Shown here: positions 6,422 to 13,273 of the stretch, in pieces
Layout: each line of letters opens with the position of its first letter
How positions within the stretch are numbered: position 1 is the first letter of the stretch
Source of the DNA: Caryophanales bacterium UBA6879
GTDB lineage: Bacteria > Bacillota_I > Bacilli_A > RFN20 > CAG-288
DNA: 30,163 nucleotides
Reading direction: 5' to 3'
Assembly (NCBI GenBank): GCA_002449135.1
Contig: DKCH01000038.1
Location: 19,741-49,903 of the forward strand
The notes under the pieces: model-generated
What the model saw: only the letters and a program-made list of their open reading frames with translations
Database searches by the model: none
What the model was told of the DNA's origin: nothing
Made by a program: the position numbers and the translations under genes

Positions 6422-6739
6422 ATGAAAACTATAAGATTGCTTTTAGAATATGGTTGTGAGCCAGTGTGGATTTATGGTGAAGATGGCCTTGTAGAAGAAA
6501 CTGGTTTACCTGAAGAAATTAGTGATAATAAAGAATTGCATGACCTAATGTGGAAAATAATTACCGAATTTGATAGTCAGTATATAAATACTGACCGAGA
6601 ATTCACTCCTGTAGGATTCAAAACTAAAGTAGAAAAAGAAGAATTTAAAAAAGGCCTTATTAAATTCTCGGCAATGGTTAAGAAGGCTGTTGGAGATAAA
6701 TACAAGTTTGTCGATGATTTTAACTACGAAGATTATTAA
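6422..6739 (+). CDS. Putative immunity protein (copy 2, second paralogue)
   Basis: This 105-aa protein begins MKTIRLLLEYGCEPVW and repeats every landmark of the preceding gene: LEYGCEPVWIYGEDGL, TEFDSQYI, PVGFKT, and a C-terminal FVDDFNYEDY. By eye about half of the residues match the 6089-6412 product, so the pair arose by tandem duplication and has since diverged. The gap between them is only 9 bases and has no ribosome binding site, so translation probably depends on the upstream gene. The gene is followed directly by a strong terminator that ends the accessory operon. Extra immunity genes are often kept for protection against related toxins of other strains; that role here is inferred. 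Confidence 0.65.
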   Translation: MKTIRLLLEYGCEPVWIYGEDGLVEETGLPEEISDNKELHDLMWKIITEFDSQYINTDREFTPVGFKTKVEKEEFKKGLIKFSAMVKKAVGDKYKFVDDFNYEDY

Positions 6740-6747
6740 CAAAAAAA

Positions 6748-6771
6748 TCTCAGCTTTCACTGAGACTTTTT
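6748..6771 (+). terminator. Bidirectional intrinsic terminator
   Basis: TCTCAG (6748-6753), loop CTTTCA, CTGAGA (6760-6765), followed by C and five T. Seven A precede the stem, so the reverse strand also has a T tract. It ends the immunity genes and could also stop transcription coming from the tRNA on the minus strand. Confidence 0.85.
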
Positions 6772-6887
6772 CGCTTTTAGCTATTTAGTTTTTAACGAGC
6801 CTTACTACCTACGAAGATTGATGTTCCAGCATGAATTTTCATACTGAAGCAATCACCTACTAGATAGAGGTTCGGCAATAAACCGAT

Positions 6888-6963
<76 letters not shown>

Positions 6964-6979
6964 ATTAGTTAGCCTTGTA

Positions 6980-7008
6980 ATAATACAACAACTTAAATTT
7001 AATTGCAA
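6980..7008 (-). promoter_or_regulatory. Promoter of tRNA-Lys
   Basis: On the minus strand TTGCAA (plus coordinates 7003-7008) and TATTAT (6980-6985) are 17 bp apart, placing the transcript start about ten bases before the tRNA 5' end at 6963. Confidence 0.65.
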
Positions 7009-7011
7009 GTA

Positions 7012-7284
7012 TTATAAAGGCAAAGTTTCAATTAAATTTAAAAATGATGTATAAGCTTCTTCCTCATCTACTCCTTCTATTTCAATATCAAAAACTCCGT
7101 TTTTTGGAATAGAAAGTGTAAAAACATTCATTATTGATTTTAGATCCGCTTGTTTGGTTGTATCGTTTTTATCAGTGACCATGGTAATTTTAGAAATGTG
7201 CTTATTAGCTTCAGCAACTAGTTCGGCAGCGAGTCTAGAGGTTAAACCATCTTCATTTTTTACTGTGACTTGAATAGTTTTCAT
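7012..7284 (-). CDS. Crh-like HPr-family protein (HPr lacking the active-site histidine)
   Basis: The 90-aa protein has the HPr fold pattern: the N-terminal GLTSRLAAELV (residues 13-23) aligns with the HPr segment GLHARPA, and ADLKSIMNVFTL (46-57) is the regulatory-serine segment. The phosphocarrier histidine, His15 in HPr, is Thr15 here, while Arg17 and the serine phosphorylated by HPr kinase (Ser50, equivalent to Ser46) are kept. This is the state of Bacillus Crh, which has Gln15, cannot carry PTS phosphate, and acts as a CcpA corepressor when phosphorylated on serine. The matching kinase gene, hprK, is at 17647. The ATG follows AGAGGAGG on the minus strand. A promoter with a cre-like box lies directly upstream. 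I leave the symbol empty because orthology to crh, rather than divergence from ptsH, cannot be proved here. Confidence 0.8.
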   Translation of the reverse strand: MKTIQVTVKNEDGLTSRLAAELVAEANKHISKITMVTDKNDTTKQADLKSIMNVFTLSIPKNGVFDIEIEGVDEEEAYTSFLNLIETLPL

Positions 7285-7308
7285 TTTGCCTCCTCTTCTT
7301 ACTTTTAT

Positions 7309-7337
7309 ATTGTATTGTAAACGCTTAGATTTTTCAA
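7309..7337 (-). promoter_or_regulatory. Promoter of the Crh-like gene with a cre-like operator in its spacer
   Basis: On the minus strand TTGAAA (7332-7337) and TACAAT (7309-7314) are 17 bp apart. The plus-strand sequence TGTAAACGCTTAGA (7316-7329), inside the spacer, matches the CcpA cre consensus TGWAANCGNTNWCA at all but one position. A CcpA complex bound there would block the promoter, so the gene for a likely CcpA cofactor may itself be under catabolite control. Confidence 0.7.
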
Positions 7338-7436
7338 TTGCAATTTAACGAGTTAATTATTAAATTGTGATATTTTGATTACTTTGTAATTTTTTTAAAA
7401 ATGTTAGTGTTCTTTTATTTAGATTTTTAATATAAG

Positions 7437-7445
7437 TGTTATAAT
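7437..7445 (+). promoter_or_regulatory. Extended -10 promoter of the MBL-fold gene operon
   Basis: TGTTATAAT is a full extended -10 element. The -35 region is weak (TTTAGA at 7418-7423). The start codon at 7474 is about 28 bases downstream, and no Shine-Dalgarno is visible between them. The identical nonamer occurs before hprK. Confidence 0.55.
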
Positions 7446-7473
7446 GAGCATGTAAAAAATAATATTAATAACT

Positions 7474-8109
7474 ATGATTAAGGCTTTTAATTTTGAAAAT
7501 GATGTAAATGAATTTAGTGCTAACACTTATATTATCGGTAAAAAAGATGAAAACTGTTTAATAGTTGATTTAGGCACCACATCTGATGTCATTATAAATT
7601 ATGTAAAGAAAAATTTTAAATCCGTTTCAGGAATCTTATTAACTCATGCTCATTTAGACCATATACGAGGCGTTAATAATTTTTTAAAAGCTTTTCCTAA
7701 GACACCAGTTTATATTTCTAAATTAGATGCTCCTTTATTAAATGAGCAAAATAAATTTTATGATTTATTTCAAGAAAAGGTTCCTTTACAAAATTATCCT
7801 TTAAATTTTGTTAATGATGGTGATGTTTTAAATTTTAAAAATTATATTGTAAAAGTTATTGCTACTCCTTTTCATACTAAAGGTAGCGTTTGTTATTTAT
7901 TTAGTGAAGATAATGCTTTATTTACAGGAGATACTTTATTTAAAGGAAGTATTGGAAGAACTGATTTATATTATTCTGAGCCAAATAAAATTTATGAATC
8001 TCTAGCAAAATTATCTAAATTGCCTTCCCAGCTTGTTTGTTATCCTGGCCACGGATTGATTACTACTTTGAAAGAAGAAAAAGAATCTAATCCATATTTA
8101 AGAGATTAA
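7474..8109 (+). CDS. MBL-fold metallo-hydrolase (glyoxalase II-like)
   Basis: The 211-aa protein has the metallo-beta-lactamase signature THAHLDH at residues 57-63, a further histidine in TPFHTKGSVCYLF, the metal-bridging Asp in LFTGDTLF, and a final CYPGHG histidine. These supply two zinc sites as in the glyoxalase II / YcbL-type hydrolases. The length fits that group without the extra C-terminal substrate domain of classical glyoxalase II. It is cytoplasmic, with no signal peptide. The next gene starts 2 bases after its stop, so it is the first gene of a three-gene unit with rsuA and a phosphodiesterase. The substrate, likely a thioester, is not determined by the sequence. Confidence 0.9.
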   Translation: MIKAFNFENDVNEFSANTYIIGKKDENCLIVDLGTTSDVIINYVKKNFKSVSGILLTHAHLDHIRGVNNFLKAFPKTPVYISKLDAPLLNEQNKFYDLFQEKVPLQNYPLNFVNDGDVLNFKNYIVKVIATPFHTKGSVCYLFSEDNALFTGDTLFKGSIGRTDLYYSEPNKIYESLAKLSKLPSQLVCYPGHGLITTLKEEKESNPYLRD

Positions 8110-8111
8110 AG

Positions 8112-8837
8112 ATGAATATTAGGTTAGATCATTTTTTAGCTGAAAATAATTTCGGAACTAGAAAACACGTAAAAAAATTAATTAAAGATGGTTTAGTAAA
8201 AATAGATGACAAACCTTGTTTTACTCCTGATTTTAAGTTCAATCCAGAAGAAACTAAAATATATGTAAATGAAAAGTTAGTTCCTTATCAAAAGGAATTA
8301 TATTTACTTTTAAATAAACCAGCTGGATATTTGTGTTCTACTATTGATGAACTCTATCCTTCTGTACTTAATTTATTAGAACCATCTATGCAAAAAAGAG
8401 CAAGATTAGTTGGACGTTTGGATGTAGATACTACTGGTGTTTTATTAATTACTGATAATGGAAAATTAAATAATAAATTAATTCACCCTAATACTAAAAT
8501 TGAAAAGGAATATAAAGTTACTGTTAATCATGAAGTGACAAATAGAGAGCTTGAAATTTTAAGAGGGAAAATTGATTTGTTTGATGATGGTATTGTTCAA
8601 GCAAAAAGGGTTGAGCAAATTGGTAAAGATACAATATTAATAACTATTTTAGAAGGTAAATATCACGAAATTAAAAGAATGTGTAAAAGAGCTGATTTAG
8701 AAGTTATGGCCTTAGATAGAATAAGGTTAGGCAGTTTAACATATGGAAATTTAAAGCCAGGAGAGTATCGTAGCTTAAATGAAAATGAAATTAAAAATTT
8801 AAAGTCTTTAGTTGGAATTAAAGAAGATGTATTTTAA
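8112..8837 (+). CDS. rsuA: RsuA/RluB-family rRNA pseudouridine synthase
   Basis: The 241-aa protein has an N-terminal S4 RNA-binding domain (about residues 2-50, RLDHFLAENNFGTRKHVKKL) and a pseudouridine synthase domain with the catalytic motif GRLDVDTTGVLLIT, Asp104 being the nucleophile. The later motif GKYHEIKRMC is typical of RsuA-like enzymes and contains the conserved Lys-Arg. The length fits RsuA (about 231-240 aa), which modifies U516 of 16S rRNA, rather than the longer RluB group, but the two are hard to separate by eye. It starts 2 bases after the MBL-fold gene and overlaps the next gene by 11 bases. Confidence 0.85.
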   Translation: MNIRLDHFLAENNFGTRKHVKKLIKDGLVKIDDKPCFTPDFKFNPEETKIYVNEKLVPYQKELYLLLNKPAGYLCSTIDELYPSVLNLLEPSMQKRARLVGRLDVDTTGVLLITDNGKLNNKLIHPNTKIEKEYKVTVNHEVTNRELEILRGKIDLFDDGIVQAKRVEQIGKDTILITILEGKYHEIKRMCKRADLEVMALDRIRLGSLTYGNLKPGEYRSLNENEIKNLKSLVGIKEDVF

Positions 8838-9918
8838 TAGAAATAAGAACTTAGTTACATTATCAAATTCTATTTTAAAAGCATATGGAATTAGACCTTT
8901 TCATAATACTATAAAAGTTGTTGATGAGCTTTTTAATAAGAATCAAATACCTAAAAGAAAACTAGCAGTTTTTTTGCTTGATGGTTTTGGCACTTATATT
9001 CAAAAAATTTATAAGAAGGATATTCCTAATTTGTATAACCATATTTTTTTAAAAATGACTTCTATTTATCCTCCTACTACTGTGGCTTGTACTACTGCTT
9101 TTTTAACAGGTAAATACCCAGTTGAAACTGGATGGTTAGGGTGGGTTGAAAAATTACCAATGTACAGCTCTCCAGTTACGATGTTTTCTTCTACTTTTGT
9201 GGATACTAAGTTTGAAACTAAAGTAAAAACTAGGAATTTTTTACCAACAACGGATTTAATTGAATTAATTAACAATAAAACTAATTTTACTGCTAATAAG
9301 TTAATGTCATTTAATATGTCTTTGCCAAATGATTTAAGTTTGTTTTTTAGTGAAGCAAATAAAAGTGTGAAAAAATATGATTTCTCTTATTTGTATTTAA
9401 CTGAACCAGATTCTACTTTACATGAATGTGGTACCCATTCTACTAAAGTTAAAAATATAGTGAAAAGTATCGATACTTATTTAGATTGCTTTGTGAAAAA
9501 TAATCCAGATGTCTTAACTTTAGTTATTGCTGATCATGGGCATATTGATACTTCTTATTTTATTTTAAATGAACATCAAGAACTTTATTCTTTGTTAGTA
9601 CCAAAATATAACTGTTTAGAAGCTAGATCTTGTATGCTTTTTGTTAAAAAAGGTAGACAAGAAGAGGCATTAAAATTAATAAAAAAATATTATAGTGATT
9701 ATTTTGATATTTATACTAAAGAGGAAATTATTGAAAAACATTTATTTGGTTATGGAAAACCTAATATCCATTTTAATGATTTGCTAGGAGATTTTTTATT
9801 AGTTAGTAAAAGCAATGCTGGTATAGCTGATTCATGTTCTTCTTTGCTTGTTTCTCATCATGCTGGAGGAACAAAAAAAGAGTTAAACATTAATTTAAAT
9901 GTATTTAATTCTTTATAA
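8827..9918 (+). CDS. Alkaline-phosphatase-superfamily phosphodiesterase / nucleotide pyrophosphatase
   Basis: The 363-aa protein shows the type I phosphodiesterase/nucleotide pyrophosphatase layout: a first metal-binding Asp in LLDGFG (Asp52), the nucleophile segment PPTTVACTTAFLTG (Thr84 or Thr85) followed by KYPVETGW, then TEPDSTLHECGTHS with metal-binding Asp and His, ADHGH, and a final SHHAGG. There is no signal peptide or anchor, so it acts inside the cell. I use the ATG at 8827, which overlaps the rsuA stop by 11 bp; a TTG at 8812 would add five residues. The natural substrate cannot be told from sequence. Confidence 0.85.
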   Translation: MYFNRNKNLVTLSNSILKAYGIRPFHNTIKVVDELFNKNQIPKRKLAVFLLDGFGTYIQKIYKKDIPNLYNHIFLKMTSIYPPTTVACTTAFLTGKYPVETGWLGWVEKLPMYSSPVTMFSSTFVDTKFETKVKTRNFLPTTDLIELINNKTNFTANKLMSFNMSLPNDLSLFFSEANKSVKKYDFSYLYLTEPDSTLHECGTHSTKVKNIVKSIDTYLDCFVKNNPDVLTLVIADHGHIDTSYFILNEHQELYSLLVPKYNCLEARSCMLFVKKGRQEEALKLIKKYYSDYFDIYTKEEIIEKHLFGYGKPNIHFNDLLGDFLLVSKSNAGIADSCSSLLVSHHAGGTKKELNINLNVFNSL

Positions 9919-9922
9919 AATA

Positions 9923-9951
9923 TTGACTATTTAGATTTTAAGGTTTATCAT
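9923..9951 (+). promoter_or_regulatory. Promoter of the metal-resistance operon
   Basis: TTGACT (9923-9928) and TATCAT (9946-9951) are separated by 17 bp. The palindromic operator begins one base after the -10, so it would cover the transcription start at about 9958. Confidence 0.75.
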
Positions 9952-9975
9952 ACATATGAATAGTTGTTCATATGT
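9952..9975 (+). promoter_or_regulatory. ArsR/SmtB-type operator
   Basis: ACATATGAA and TTCATATGT form a perfect 9-bp inverted repeat around a 6-bp spacer. The core TGAA-N6-TTCA is the standard SmtB/CzrA/CadC-type recognition pattern. An ATG at 9972 lies inside the operator and is in frame with the regulator, but the start at 9990 has the ribosome binding site. Confidence 0.85.
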
Positions 9976-9989
9976 TGAAAGGAAGAAAC

Positions 9990-10346
9990 ATGCCAAATAT
10001 TGAAACTTGTAAAATAAAAGATAATGATTCTAAAATAGATTTTGTTTTGCGAAAAAATTTACCAGATCAAGAAAAATTTCAGCTTTTAGCAAATTTATTT
10101 TCAGTATTTTCAGATGCAATGAGAGTAAAATTGATGTATTTGCTTTTGCAAAAGGAACTTTGTGTTTGTGATATTTCTGAGATATTAAATGCTACTCAAT
10201 CTAATATTTCTCATCATTTAGCAATTTTAAAGGATCATAACCTAGTAGGATTTAGAAAAGAAGGAAAAAAAGTTATTTATTTTTTAAAAGATGATCATGT
10301 AAAGAAAATTATACAAATGGGATTTGAACATATTTTAGAGAGGTAG
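9990..10346 (+). CDS. ArsR/SmtB-family metal-sensing repressor, CadC-like
   Basis: The 118-aa winged-helix protein starts at the ATG at 9990, preceded by AAAGGAAG. It has the metal-box motif ELCVCDI with Cys58 and Cys60, plus an N-terminal Cys7, the ligands of the CadC alpha-3N soft-metal site. The C-terminal motif Asp101-x-His103-x10-His114-x2-Glu117 is the alpha-5 zinc site, at the same numbering as Staphylococcus CadC. The recognition helix region is ATQSNISHHLAILKDHNLV. It should repress its own operon by binding the palindrome at 9952-9975 and leave it when Cd, Pb or Zn binds. The gene sits 4 bp before a CPC-type metal ATPase, its likely target. Confidence 0.92.
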   Translation: MPNIETCKIKDNDSKIDFVLRKNLPDQEKFQLLANLFSVFSDAMRVKLMYLLLQKELCVCDISEILNATQSNISHHLAILKDHNLVGFRKEGKKVIYFLKDDHVKKIIQMGFEHILER

Positions 10347-10350
10347 AATT

Positions 10351-12291
10351 ATGGCTTGTAATTGTAATCATTGTAAACAAAAAGAAGGGGAAGAAAGTTT
10401 TTTTAAAAGTGAAAAAGGAGAAAGAATATTATTAATTATTCGTATGTTTCTTTCTTTACTTTTGGTTTTACTAGCTAGTTATGTTCCAACTATTAATAAT
10501 AATTTATCAGCAAAGTTAAGTTTAGTTATTATTGGCTACATAATTATTGCTTATTCGGTTTTTATTGAAGGTTTTAAAGCAATTTTGCATGGTCAAATTT
10601 TTGATGAGCATTTTTTAATGATTATTGGTACTGTTGGGGCTATGGCAATTTCTTATTTTGATGAAGCCATATTTGTTATGGTTTTTTATCATGTTGGTGA
10701 AATTTTAGAAGATTATGCTGAGGATAAATCTAAACGCTCAATTGCAAAGTTAGTAAATGATATGCCACTACTAGCACATAAAATAATAGTAGATAATAAA
10801 ATAGTTGAAGTAAATCCTGAGGATTTAAAAATAAATGATGTTATTTTAGTAAAACCTGGCGAAAAAATTCCTGTAGATGGTTTAGTTATTAGTGGATCAT
10901 CATCTTTAAATATGTCTTCTTTAACTGGAGAGTCTATTCCTAATAATGTAAGTAAAAATTCTAAGGTTTTCTCTGGCTCTATTAATATGGAAGGTTCTTT
11001 AACTATTAAAGTTGAAAAGATTTTCAAGGATTCAACATTATCACAAATTTTGGATTTAATTAATTCAGAGGAAGATAAAAAATCAAAATCCGAGAGATTT
11101 ATTACTAAATTTTCTAAATTTTATACTCCTATTGTTGTTATTGCAGCAATTATTTTATTTTTAACTAAATATGGCTTAGCAGGCTGGGGTAACAACTACA
11201 TGGGTGCTTTATATGATGCATGTACTTTACTTATAATTTCTTGTCCTTGTGCTTTGGTTGTGTCAGTTCCTTTATGTTTCTTTTTAAGTATTGGTCGTGC
11301 TTCTCGTTTTGGTGTTTTAGTTAAGGGAAGTTCTGCTGTTGAAAATATTAGTAAGTGTCAAACTTTTATTTTTGATAAAACAGGAACTTTAACTAAAGGG
11401 GATTTTGAAGTTATTTCTTATAAGGATTATGAAAGTTTAAAAATTTTGGCTTCACTTGAAAACAGTTCAACTCATCCAATTGCTAAGTCCATTGTTAAAA
11501 AAGCGCAATCTTTAAATATTAAGGATTTTTATAAAGTCAGTGGATTTAAAAATATCGATGGAAAAGGAATTACAGGAAAAATTAATGGTAAAGAATATAT
11601 AGCAGGTGATCAAGATTATATAAGAACAGTTGTAAACAAAGATTATCAGTTTATTGATACTCCATATAAAACAATTTATTTAGCTTGTGAAGAAAAAGTT
11701 ATTGGATATGTTGTAATTTCAGATGTTATAAAATCTTCAGCTTATAGTTTAGTGGCTGGTATTAAAAATTTATGTAGACCTGAATTAATTATTCTTTCTG
11801 GTGATAATTCTAAAATAGTAGAAAAGGTTAAAAATGAGCTCAAATTTACTGAAGCTTTTGGTCAATTATTACCACAAGAAAAATTAAATAAAATAGAAGA
11901 AATTAAAAACGAACATAAAATTGTAAGTTTTGTTGGTGATGGTGTAAATGATGCACCAAGTTTACTAGCTTCTAATGTTGGTATTGCAATGGGTGGATTA
12001 GGTTCTGATGCAGCTAAGCAATCTGCTGATATAGTCATTTTAAATGATGATTTAAATAAAATTACTGAAACAAAAAGATTAGCTAAAAAGACCATGTTAG
12101 TTGTCATAGAAAATATAGTTATTATTTTAGCTATTAAATTAGCAATCTTTATTATTGTTTCATTGGATATTGAAGCAATTAAATTTTTCCAAATGTATTT
12201 AGCTGTTGTTGCAGATGTGGGGACTTTAATTGTTAGTATTTTAAATTCTTTGCGTGTTTATTATTTTAAAGATAAGAATCTTCTTAACTAA
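10351..12291 (+). CDS. P1B-type Zn/Cd/Pb-exporting ATPase
   Basis: The 646-aa membrane pump has the P-type ATPase landmarks: transmembrane CPC (Cys298-Pro-Cys300 in SCPCALVVS), phosphorylation motif DKTGTLT with Asp342, a P1B His-Pro dipeptide at His375, and GDGVND at 529-534. The last membrane segment has VVADVGT, whose Asp is the conserved ligand in Zn/Cd/Pb transporters of the ZntA/CadA group, so copper export is unlikely. It lacks the usual N-terminal HMA domain; instead the start is MACNCNHC, a short Cys/His cluster. It is co-transcribed with the CadC-like sensor. The pump should move divalent soft metals out of the cell using ATP. Confidence 0.93.
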   Translation: MACNCNHCKQKEGEESFFKSEKGERILLIIRMFLSLLLVLLASYVPTINNNLSAKLSLVIIGYIIIAYSVFIEGFKAILHGQIFDEHFLMIIGTVGAMAISYFDEAIFVMVFYHVGEILEDYAEDKSKRSIAKLVNDMPLLAHKIIVDNKIVEVNPEDLKINDVILVKPGEKIPVDGLVISGSSSLNMSSLTGESIPNNVSKNSKVFSGSINMEGSLTIKVEKIFKDSTLSQILDLINSEEDKKSKSERFITKFSKFYTPIVVIAAIILFLTKYGLAGWGNNYMGALYDACTLLIISCPCALVVSVPLCFFLSIGRASRFGVLVKGSSAVENISKCQTFIFDKTGTLTKGDFEVISYKDYESLKILASLENSSTHPIAKSIVKKAQSLNIKDFYKVSGFKNIDGKGITGKINGKEYIAGDQDYIRTVVNKDYQFIDTPYKTIYLACEEKVIGYVVISDVIKSSAYSLVAGIKNLCRPELIILSGDNSKIVEKVKNELKFTEAFGQLLPQEKLNKIEEIKNEHKIVSFVGDGVNDAPSLLASNVGIAMGGLGSDAAKQSADIVILNDDLNKITETKRLAKKTMLVVIENIVIILAIKLAIFIIVSLDIEAIKFFQMYLAVVADVGTLIVSILNSLRVYYFKDKNLLN

Positions 12292-12322
12292 ATATTTTTA
12301 TTAGTTAAAGGCATAAATAATT

Positions 12323-12328
12323 TATAAT
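12323..12328 (+). promoter_or_regulatory. -10 element giving an apparently leaderless transcript
   Basis: TATAAT ends seven bases before the first base of the GTG start codon at 12335, so transcription would begin at or next to the start codon. TTAGTT at 12301-12306 is a weak -35 at 16 bp. No Shine-Dalgarno is present. Confidence 0.5.
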
Positions 12329-12334
12329 TTTAAT

Positions 12335-13201
12335 GTGAATAAAGTTATTAGTTTAGGTGAAGTTGTTGTTGATACATATTATAAAAATAACAAATTGATA
12401 GATGCTTTTATTGGTGGGGCTCCTTTAAATTTGGCATATTATGTTAGTTACAATTTTAAGCCTGTAATATTTTTAACCAAATTAGGAAATGATAAATCTT
12501 CTAAAAATGTTTTAAATCTTTTAAAAAGTAAAAATATAGATACTTCATATATTATATGTGATTCTAATTTAAAAATTGCTAGTTCTAAAGTAAGTTTGAA
12601 TGAAAATAATGATAGAGAATTTAGTTTTAATTTAGAGAAGGCCTCTTTTTTAAAATATAAAAAAGAAGAATTGCCTTTAAATATATTTATGCCATTTGAT
12701 ATTTTTTATTTTGGTTCAGTTTTTTTGTTATCTAAAAATGGTCAAGAAACTACTTTAAAGGCTTTAAAATACTGCAAAGAAAAAAATATAAGAGTAGCTT
12801 TTGATGTAAATTATCGTTCTAATTTATTTCCTAATATCAATGATTTTTATAATCTTATTAAAAATTATTTACCATATGTTAATATTTTAAAAGTTTCTGA
12901 GGAGGAACTTGGCTTGTTAGATAATGATCCTTTATTACTTTTTAATTTATATCCTTCACTTAAGGTTATTTTTGTTACTAAAGGAAGTAAGGGCGCTAGT
13001 TATTTTACTAAAAATAATTCATATTCTTTAAATGGTATTAAAGTAAAAGTTGTTGATACTACTGGATGTGGTGATTCTTTTTTTGGAACTGTTTTAGCTA
13101 ATTTACTTGAAGATTTTGATTATTCTAATTTAAATTTAATTTTAAAAAAAGCTATAGAAATATCTTCAAAAGTTGCAGGAATTAAAGGAAGTTTAATTTA
13201 A
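12335..13201 (+). CDS. PfkB-family carbohydrate kinase (fructokinase-like)
   Basis: The 288-aa protein has the ribokinase/PfkB layout: N-terminal ISLGEVVVD, the substrate-binding signature GGAPLNLAYYVS (about residues 28-39), a middle strand VAFDVNYRSNLF, and the C-terminal DTTGCGDSFFG motif with catalytic Asp247 and the anion hole. The GGAPxN form is typical of fructokinases, although specificity cannot be fixed by eye. The start is GTG at 12335; the ATG two bases earlier runs straight into TGA. With no ribosome binding site and a TATAAT at 12323-12328, the mRNA looks leaderless. It stands between the metal pump and the antiporter with no operon partner visible. Confidence 0.88.
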   Translation: MNKVISLGEVVVDTYYKNNKLIDAFIGGAPLNLAYYVSYNFKPVIFLTKLGNDKSSKNVLNLLKSKNIDTSYIICDSNLKIASSKVSLNENNDREFSFNLEKASFLKYKKEELPLNIFMPFDIFYFGSVFLLSKNGQETTLKALKYCKEKNIRVAFDVNYRSNLFPNINDFYNLIKNYLPYVNILKVSEEELGLLDNDPLLLFNLYPSLKVIFVTKGSKGASYFTKNNSYSLNGIKVKVVDTTGCGDSFFGTVLANLLEDFDYSNLNLILKKAIEISSKVAGIKGSLI

Positions 13202-13273
13202 TTACTACTTATAAATTAATGTTTTATCAATTATAATTTAATTAGGGAAAATTGATAAAAAGGAAATTAAATA

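Noticed and set aside
1..6887. Integrase, relaxase, insertion sequence ends or a duplicated tRNA-Lys 3' end marking a mobile element
   Set aside because: None was found by reading both strands; the element's integration genes, if any, must lie left of the window.
9972..9989. Start of the ArsR-type regulator at 9972
   Set aside because: That ATG lies inside the operator and has no ribosome binding site; the ATG at 9990 has AAAGGAAG and gives exact CadC numbering of the metal ligands.
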